Below, piece by piece: positions 7,755 to 12,837 of a stretch of DNA of 15,562 bases (within the stretch, counting starts at the first letter, position 1; each line of letters starts with the position of its first letter). The position numbers and the translations under genes were made by a program. The DNA lies in the NCBI GenBank assembly GCA_045627365.1, contig JAZQNN010000010.1, forward strand, positions 1 through 15,562, given 5' to 3'. The DNA is from RGIG5612 sp045627365. GTDB taxonomy: Bacteria > Bacillota > Clostridia > Lachnospirales > Lachnospiraceae. The notes beneath the pieces are model-generated. The model was not told the origin of the DNA, did no database searches, and saw only the letters and a list, made by a program, of their open reading frames with translations.

Positions 7755-8741
7755 TTACCTCCACATCTTTTCAATTACAGACTGCTGCTCTGCAAGCACT
7801 TCGTCGCTCTCGATTGCCGGACGGCTGAGTGCCCACTCTGCTGCTGCCTCAACTTCATCCAGGCAATTCTTCTTCATTTCAGCAATCTTTTCCTCGCTGT
7901 AACCGAGATCTAACAGATGCTTCTCCATGATCAGGAGAGGATCATGCTCTACCCAGTAGCTGCGGTCTACATCTGCACGATATTCATCTTCATCATCAAG
8001 AGTATGAGGAGCCATACGGAAGGTCTTGGCAACGATTGCAAATGGGCCTTCTCCGCTTCTTGCCTTCTCAGCAGCAAAAGCAACTGCATTTGCAACTTCA
8101 ACTGCATCGTTACCATCGATCTGTACGCATGGAATGTGGAATAATGCAGGAAGATCTGTGAAAGATTCTACTGCAATATTTCTATCCATTGTGGTAGACA
8201 TTGCATAGTTGTTATTTCTGATGAGAATAACAAGCGGTAATTTCTGAAGCTTAGCAAAGTTCATTGTCTCATAGAACTCGCCCTTACTTGTAGCTCCGTC
8301 ACCTGACAGGAAGAGAACAACTTTTCCTGATTCCTGAATCTTCTGAGTCAGTGCAACACCGGCGGAAATAACAGCATCCGCACCGATAAGTGAACTTGTG
8401 GTTCCGATAACTCCATGCTCAACGTCAGTCCATGAGTTCGGATATGCAAATGTTGTAGGGGTGTTCTCGCCTTTGCGCAGCAGCCAGCCTGCCAGAAGGT
8501 CTTTCATTGAATAAGCGCCCCTGATCCTGAGGTTTGATGCATCTCCTCTGAAATAGCAGGTGATAATGTCATCATCGTTCAATCCATAAAGTGAGCCGAT
8601 AGGAATAGCTTCCTCGCCCGTGTCACGTACGCAGCGGCCACCTACTGCTTTGATTTTTTCCTGAATAGCTCTGCTCTTTACCATTTCGCAAAACAACTGA
8701 GCTTTTTTCTCACAATCCAGTTTTTCTGCCTGTAATGCCAT
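7755..8741 (-). CDS. 2-oxoacid dehydrogenase E1 component, alpha subunit
   Basis: The 328-residue product is the alpha subunit that binds the diphosphate end of thiamine diphosphate. The cofactor motif runs from GDG at 147-149 to the asparagines at 176-178. GEEAIPIGS (42-50) is the usual GQEA region, and APHTLDDEDEYR near 245-255 matches the His-containing loop of the family. The common GxGGSMH segment is absent, replaced by a GENTPTTFAYPNSWTD stretch (about 91-106), so the substrate end of the active site is unusual. AGGAGG lies 11 bases before the ATG, a slightly long gap. The gene leads a two-gene operon with the beta subunit; no E2, E3 or lipoylation gene is nearby. Annotation as pyruvate or acetoin dehydrogenase would be over-specific. 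Confidence 0.9.
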   Translation of the reverse strand: MALQAEKLDCEKKAQLFCEMVKSRAIQEKIKAVGGRCVRDTGEEAIPIGSLYGLNDDDIITCYFRGDASNLRIRGAYSMKDLLAGWLLRKGENTPTTFAYPNSWTDVEHGVIGTTSSLIGADAVISAGVALTQKIQESGKVVLFLSGDGATSKGEFYETMNFAKLQKLPLVILIRNNNYAMSTTMDRNIAVESFTDLPALFHIPCVQIDGNDAVEVANAVAFAAEKARSGEGPFAIVAKTFRMAPHTLDDEDEYRADVDRSYWVEHDPLLIMEKHLLDLGYSEEKIAEMKKNCLDEVEAAAEWALSRPAIESDEVLAEQQSVIEKMWR

Positions 8742-8786
8742 TTTATAGTTTGCCTCCTTTTAAAAGTGTTCAGTTGAAACAACCTT

Positions 8787-8832
8787 AGTGTAATTATAGT
8801 ATTAAGAAATATTTTTGAATAATAACTACACT
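8787..8832. repeat. Imperfect inverted repeat over the E1 promoter
   Basis: The arm at 8787-8803 (AGTGTAATTATAGTATT) and the arm at 8818-8832 (AATAATAACTACACT) are reverse complements apart from one substitution and a two-base gap, with 14 AT-rich bases between. The repeat covers the candidate -10 box at 8793-8798 and the expected -35 position. A further CACT-N6-AGTG dyad follows at 8829-8842. This could be an operator; the regulator is not identifiable. Confidence 0.5.
8793..8821 (-). promoter_or_regulatory. Candidate promoter of the E1 operon
   Basis: A perfect TATAAT (8793-8798, minus strand) lies about 50 bases upstream of the alpha subunit ATG. The best -35 at 17-base spacing is TATTCA (8816-8821), only 3/6, suggesting a weak or activator-dependent promoter. 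Confidence 0.4.
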
Positions 8833-8854
8833 TAATATAGTGATTACCAACAGG

Positions 8855-8896
8855 AATAACACGAAACCCCGCATCGCTGCGGGGTTTCGTGTTATT
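8855..8896 (-). terminator. Hairpin terminator after the FMN dehydrogenase gene
   Basis: A perfect 19-base inverted repeat (8855-8873 and 8878-8896) with a four-base loop contains a GCGGGG core. It lies about 35 bases past the stop of the gene at 8930-9805. The final arm ends in U-rich bases (GUGUUAUU) rather than a free U tract, and the hairpin is symmetric, so it could also work on the other strand. Confidence 0.75.
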
Positions 8897-8929
8897 TATC
8901 GGATTTGATTTTAAGCAAATAGCTTCCAG

Positions 8930-9805
8930 TTAAAGTTTGACAACTGCCTCTTTATTTATGTGCTTTATGTCAGGTGACCCGGTTCTGGCCATGGCAGCTC
9001 TCAGCTCATCCGTCATACGCGTAATGTGATCCGCAACACCCTGAGCTCCGCCTTCCTTAAAGCTTTCCCTTAACGGGCGGGCAACGAGTACTGCGTCCGC
9101 GCCGAATGCTAAAGCCTTGAAAACGTCGTAACCCGACAGCAGTCCGCAATCTACGAAAATCTCCAGTGCGTCTCCGACAGCTTTTCTTATCTCAGGAAGG
9201 ATTTTTACCGGCGGAACCGACCACGGGAACATGTTCTGATGGTGGCTCACTATGATTCCTTTAACTCCCGCCTCGGCGCAGATTTCAGCGTCCTTGACCG
9301 AGAGCACTCCCTTAGGGTAAAACGGAAGCGAGGTGCTTTCCTGGTATTTTCGAAGTGAATCGCGTGTCTGTACGACGAGCTTGTTTCCGAAGAAGTCATC
9401 TACGGAGCCGTTCTTCTTAAATACATGGTCAATGTCCATGGCGAATGCAGCTGCGCCTGCCTGTTCATCATGCTTTATTGCCTGAAGCACCAGATTCTCG
9501 TCTTCAAAAGGCTTGATGATCCTGCCAGAGGGTGCGCCAACAGCGATGACATTTTCCAGGTCTTCTTCCGTGCTCATGCCGATCCACATAGCCGTACCGG
9601 CCATCCTGGCACCCTCGGCAAAAAGCCGGCTGCCGCCCTCGTTAAGTTTCTCGTAAAAAGCCATTCCTCCGCACATTATAGGAGTTTTAAGCTGTGCGTC
9701 GAGAAGCTCACACTCGGTTGTAGCCTCGGTTATCTCCAGGTGACGCCACTCAATGACAAACCTGTCCAGGTAGCTTCTTGTAAGCTCATCAGAATTTCCG
9801 TTCAT
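8930..9805 (-). CDS. Divergent FMN-dependent alpha-hydroxy-acid dehydrogenase-like protein
   Basis: The 291-residue TIM-barrel protein resembles the L-lactate dehydrogenase/glycolate oxidase family. The C-terminal half shows the order YPKGV with Lys165, IVSHHQN with His188/His189 at the catalytic-histidine site, VDCGLLSGYDVFKALAFGADAVLVARP (219-244) as the flavin phosphate loop, and RTGSPDI at 274-280. Canonical members read SNHGGRQ and DGGxRxG at the matching places, so the substrate-binding arginine after the histidine and the arginine after DGG are missing. It is also shorter than the usual 340-390 residues. The ATG at 9805 has AGGAAAG about ten bases upstream; a TTG at 9841 lies upstream of the promoter -10 and is rejected. 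The gene is monocistronic. FMN binding is likely; lactate as substrate is doubtful. Confidence 0.75.
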   Translation of the reverse strand: MNGNSDELTRSYLDRFVIEWRHLEITEATTECELLDAQLKTPIMCGGMAFYEKLNEGGSRLFAEGARMAGTAMWIGMSTEEDLENVIAVGAPSGRIIKPFEDENLVLQAIKHDEQAGAAAFAMDIDHVFKKNGSVDDFFGNKLVVQTRDSLRKYQESTSLPFYPKGVLSVKDAEICAEAGVKGIIVSHHQNMFPWSVPPVKILPEIRKAVGDALEIFVDCGLLSGYDVFKALAFGADAVLVARPLRESFKEGGAQGVADHITRMTDELRAAMARTGSPDIKHINKEAVVKL

Positions 9806-9832
9806 GTTGTTTTCTTTCCTTTTTTTGTTTTT

Positions 9833-9861
9833 ATTATACAATGCCTGTTGTCTTTTTTCTA
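9833..9861 (-). promoter_or_regulatory. Promoter for the FMN dehydrogenase-like gene
   Basis: On the minus strand a perfect TATAAT (9833-9838) is preceded after 17 bases by TAGAAA (9856-9861, 4/6). It sits between the sulfatase-maturase-like gene and the ATG at 9805, leaving a leader of about 20 bases. The TTGTATAATA context is identical to that of the promoter at 3377. Confidence 0.5.
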
Positions 9862-9906
9862 TTTTTCGTTTTGTTTTCCCTTCGATCTACTCGGTCGAGG
9901 ATAAGA

Positions 9907-11133
9907 TTAAGACAAAGCTTTCATGATTTCTGCAGGCTTCATGCCATTTCGGCTCATTTCCATGATCTGCCCAAGAATGGGCACGGCATGCGTGAAGAAT
10001 GCTTTCACCCCTTTGCAAAGATAATATTGCCCCTCTTCACCGGATTCAGACTGTCCAAAGCGGTCCTTAAGGCACCCTCCGCCGCAAAATCTAAGGTAAG
10101 GACAAGCTTTACACTCTGATGTCAGGGTGTCTTTTTTGGCGTTTCCGAAAGCGATCTGGAAATCGCTGTCTGCCATTTCTTTGAGGTTCGCATTGTGCAG
10201 AATCACCTGACTGTCAGCCTTGCCATGCTTTCTGCCATATGTATGGTCTGAACTTGCAAGATATCCCAGTCTATGCTCACTGTCAACAAAATGGTCGCAC
10301 GAATAGATGGCACCATCCTCTTCCGCAATCAGCGCCCTGCCGCATGTCTCGCTCATCCAGCACAGGCTCGGCCCCCCGCCTGCCATAATGCGGGCAAGCT
10401 CCGCAAAGAGCTGAACATCCATTCTGCCAAGGTCATGGTGGATCCACTCATCAAATATCGTGATCAGAAACCGGCCGTATTCTTCCGGCTTCACCGACTC
10501 TTTTGAAAAGCTGCCGTCAGGGCGCTTTGCAACTATCGGTATAAACTGACACCATGTGCAGCCCGTTCCCCTTACAGCGCGATATACTTCAAGCGGATCT
10601 TCACATGACAAGGCATTTACGGTACACAATATGTCCGGCTCTATGTCATAAGCACGGAGTCTTTGTATGGATCTGGTCACGCGCTCCCAGGTACTGCCTC
10701 CGCCCTTTGCATCATGGCGGTGCTTGTCATGGACTCTTTGTGAACCGTCCATGCTTACCCCGACATCAAAATGATTTTCTTTCAGGAAGGAACACCACAG
10801 ATCATTCATCATATATCCATTAGTCTGCAGATTGTTCCAGGCGACCCAGCCGGAAGGAAGATATTTCCGTTCCAGCTCTACAGCCTTCTTATAGAAGTCC
10901 AGGCCGGCCAGAGTAGGTTCTCCGCCATGCCAGACAAAAGAGATGACCGGCCCGTCTGCACAGGCAATAGCTTCCTGAATGAGCTTTTCTAATAATTCAA
11001 AGCTCATTCGGGTCTGCCTGTCATGCTCTGAATACCGCCCCTTATCCAGATAGTAGCAGTAATTGCAGCGCATGTTGCAGCGTGAGCCGACCGGTTTAGC
11101 CATTACGACAAATGGCTTGTTTTCATGTTCCAT
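9907..11133 (-). CDS. Radical SAM/SPASM protein, anaerobic sulfatase maturase family
   Basis: The 408-residue product matches anaerobic sulfatase-maturating enzymes, which use S-adenosylmethionine radical chemistry to oxidise a Cys or Ser of a sulfatase to formylglycine. Cys19, Cys23 and Cys26 (CNMRCNYC) bind the SAM cluster. WHGGEPTLAGLDF (68-80) and QTNGYMMND follow in family order. All eight auxiliary-cluster cysteines are present: 258, 264, 279, 341, 344, 350, 354 and 373. Asp280, in CDHFVD, corresponds to the catalytic base of characterised enzymes. The start is one base after the upstream hydrolase stop, implying translational coupling. No sulfatase is in the window, so the substrate is unseen. 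A role modifying another peptide is possible, but the family call is strong. Confidence 0.9.
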   Translation of the reverse strand: MEHENKPFVVMAKPVGSRCNMRCNYCYYLDKGRYSEHDRQTRMSFELLEKLIQEAIACADGPVISFVWHGGEPTLAGLDFYKKAVELERKYLPSGWVAWNNLQTNGYMMNDLWCSFLKENHFDVGVSMDGSQRVHDKHRHDAKGGGSTWERVTRSIQRLRAYDIEPDILCTVNALSCEDPLEVYRAVRGTGCTWCQFIPIVAKRPDGSFSKESVKPEEYGRFLITIFDEWIHHDLGRMDVQLFAELARIMAGGGPSLCWMSETCGRALIAEEDGAIYSCDHFVDSEHRLGYLASSDHTYGRKHGKADSQVILHNANLKEMADSDFQIAFGNAKKDTLTSECKACPYLRFCGGGCLKDRFGQSESGEEGQYYLCKGVKAFFTHAVPILGQIMEMSRNGMKPAEIMKALS

Positions 11134-11134
11134 A

Positions 11135-11899
11135 TTATTTCAGATGCTTATCGAAGAATTCCAGCGTTTTGTTCCAGGAGTCCATTGCAGCCTCCTGTCT
11201 GTACATAGGCTTGTCATAATACCAGATGCCATGACCCGCCCCGTCGTAACGATAGAACTCATAATCCTTACCCAGGTCCTTCAACACCTTCTCAGTCCTG
11301 TCCACTTCTTCAGGTCCCGGATTCTTGTCATCATTTCCGAAGATTCCAAGGATCGGACACTTGATGCCTTCTGCCAGCTCAAGTGGCGCTATCGGACGCG
11401 CAGGCGTAGCTGCCTCAGGCGCAGCCCCTACTCCGCCGCCCCAGCAGTCAACTGCTGCATCGATACCATCCAGAGTAGCTGCTGCCAGAAATGTATGGCG
11501 TCCGCCGGAGCACATTCCGATGACACCTGCTTTGCCATTGGATGTTACCTGGTTGCGCAGGAATGCAAGAGATGCTTCCACGTCTCCCATAACGCTGCCG
11601 TCATGAACACCACCTGCTTCTTTCATACGTCCTGACACCTCGACCGGAGTTCCGTCGCCAAAATCCTCATAGATATTAGGACAGATGCAATTATAACCAT
11701 GCGCCGCGAATCGGCGTGCGGTCTCTCTGCACCATTCATCCCATCCGGGCATATGCGGTATCAGAGTGATACCCGGGAAAGGCCCGGCTCCCAGCGGTCT
11801 GGCAACGTATGCCTTAACAGACTTGCCATCGTGTCCGGTGATGCGGGTCGTTTCGGCTATCATTCCTTCATAATTCGCGGTATTAAAACTATTCCACAT
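11135..11899 (-). CDS. Dienelactone hydrolase family protein
   Basis: This 254-residue cytosolic alpha/beta hydrolase has a cysteine nucleophile, Cys130 in IGMCSGGRHTF, an acid at Asp190/Asp191 in FGNDD, and His223 in GAGHG, the order expected for dienelactone hydrolases, which open lactone or ester substrates. The N-terminal PRPLGAGPFPGITLIPHMPGW region carries the oxyanion strand. The ATG at 11899 is chosen because AAAGGAGGAGA lies just upstream; an ATG at 11917 sits before that site. It follows the cysteine-rich surface protein by 29 bases and precedes the radical SAM gene by one base, so it appears to be in the same operon. Substrate is unknown; aromatic degradation is not supported by the neighbours. 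Confidence 0.88.
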   Translation of the reverse strand: MWNSFNTANYEGMIAETTRITGHDGKSVKAYVARPLGAGPFPGITLIPHMPGWDEWCRETARRFAAHGYNCICPNIYEDFGDGTPVEVSGRMKEAGGVHDGSVMGDVEASLAFLRNQVTSNGKAGVIGMCSGGRHTFLAAATLDGIDAAVDCWGGGVGAAPEAATPARPIAPLELAEGIKCPILGIFGNDDKNPGPEEVDRTEKVLKDLGKDYEFYRYDGAGHGIWYYDKPMYRQEAAMDSWNKTLEFFDKHLK

Positions 11900-11928
11900 G
11901 TTATCTCCTCCTTTCATACTTCGCGTTT

Positions 11929-12789
11929 TTACCTTTTAACAGTTTTGTGTGACGATGCAAAAAGAATCAATGCTGCGGACAGAATTGCGATTAAGGCATA
12001 CAAAAACGCATTGCTTTCATCACCTGTCTCAGGTACGGTCGGATCTGCAGGATCTGTCGGCGGCTCCTCGGGAGCTTCGGATGGAGTGATTTCAAAAGAA
12101 GCGGAAATCTCGACCTCTTCACTATTTCTGTAGGAGAGACGTGCAATATATTTTCCTGCATTCGTCGGTGCCTCAGAGCTTTCATAATCGTTATCCGTTC
12201 CTGCATAATTAATCAATGGCTCTTCCGCAAAGAAATCCGCGCCTTCTATGGTTGCCTCCTTTGGAGTGCCGTCACATTCCGCGTCGGAAGCTGTTATGCT
12301 GACGGTTCCGGACATGCCGCAGATCGTGCAGGTTGCCGTAAGACTGTTTTCATCTATTTGCGCTGCAGTTACACTACCATGCGGACATGGATAAAAATAA
12401 ACTTCACAGTTAATACCCGGCGTTGAAACGTCTGATGAGCATTCATATACGACCCATGCATTAACCGCACCAACGGAACCATCCGGCAAATAACAGGTTT
12501 TATCACACGGAACCATGTACCCCGGTTCATCAATTACCTCACCACCGGAATACTTATGTTCTGCAGCATCTGCCGCGGTATCGCAATAGCATATCCGTAC
12601 TACATTCTCCGGGAAGGTACAAAAGTAGCAATCAGAAAACACTACATCGCCGGCATGAAGCGAGTCGGGCGATACCGCGATCTCGGAATCTTTAAAAGTT
12701 GAATATGCCATCGTTGGAATCGCCCAGAAAATGGTCATAACAGCAATAACAACTATATATGCAAGCCATTTCTTTGGTTGTTTCTTCAT
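11929..12789 (-). CDS. Cysteine-rich cell-wall-anchored surface protein (VPETG)
   Basis: The 286-residue protein has a signal peptide with a basic start (KKQPKKW) and likely cleavage after Ala28. It ends in a sortase sorting signal: VPETG at 252-256, a hydrophobic helix and a basic HKTVKR tail. The region 54-172 contains 12 cysteines, including CYFC, CYC, CDKTC and CPHG followed by CTICG near 135-158, suggesting disulfides or bound metal. Residues about 173-235 resemble MBG-type beta repeats (PTNAGKYIARLSY). A Pro/Glu/Asp-rich stalk precedes the anchor. GGTGGAG lies six bases before the ATG at 12789, so this start is preferred to the ATG at 12804. It is 48 bases downstream of the large surface protein. 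Ligand is unknown. Confidence 0.85.
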   Translation of the reverse strand: MKKQPKKWLAYIVVIAVMTIFWAIPTMAYSTFKDSEIAVSPDSLHAGDVVFSDCYFCTFPENVVRICYCDTAADAAEHKYSGGEVIDEPGYMVPCDKTCYLPDGSVGAVNAWVVYECSSDVSTPGINCEVYFYPCPHGSVTAAQIDENSLTATCTICGMSGTVSITASDAECDGTPKEATIEGADFFAEEPLINYAGTDNDYESSEAPTNAGKYIARLSYRNSEEVEISASFEITPSEAPEEPPTDPADPTVPETGDESNAFLYALIAILSAALILFASSHKTVKR

Positions 12790-12837
12790 TTTATTCTCCA
12801 CCATCGTTGATTTACTTACTGCTCTAAGTGTTTTGTG

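Noticed and set aside
7749..7764. GTG at 7764 as start of the E1 beta subunit
   Set aside because: The ribosome binding site GGAGG lies downstream of it and is well placed for the ATG at 7749.
9806..9841. TTG at 9841 as start of the FMN dehydrogenase-like gene
   Set aside because: The perfect TATAAT box at 9833-9838 lies inside this extension, so the transcript would not contain it.
9833..9842. Identical TTGTATAATA at two promoters (also at 3376-3385) as a shared regulatory site
   Set aside because: Most of the shared bases are the -10 consensus itself; the remaining match is too short to separate from chance.
9879..9900. Bulged hairpin after the radical SAM gene as a terminator
   Set aside because: On the minus strand it has about six pairs, a bulge and no U tract; too weak to call.
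11063..11635. Rightward open frame of 190 codons
   Set aside because: It is antisense to the radical SAM and hydrolase genes, both of which have complete family motifs, and has no convincing ribosome binding site.
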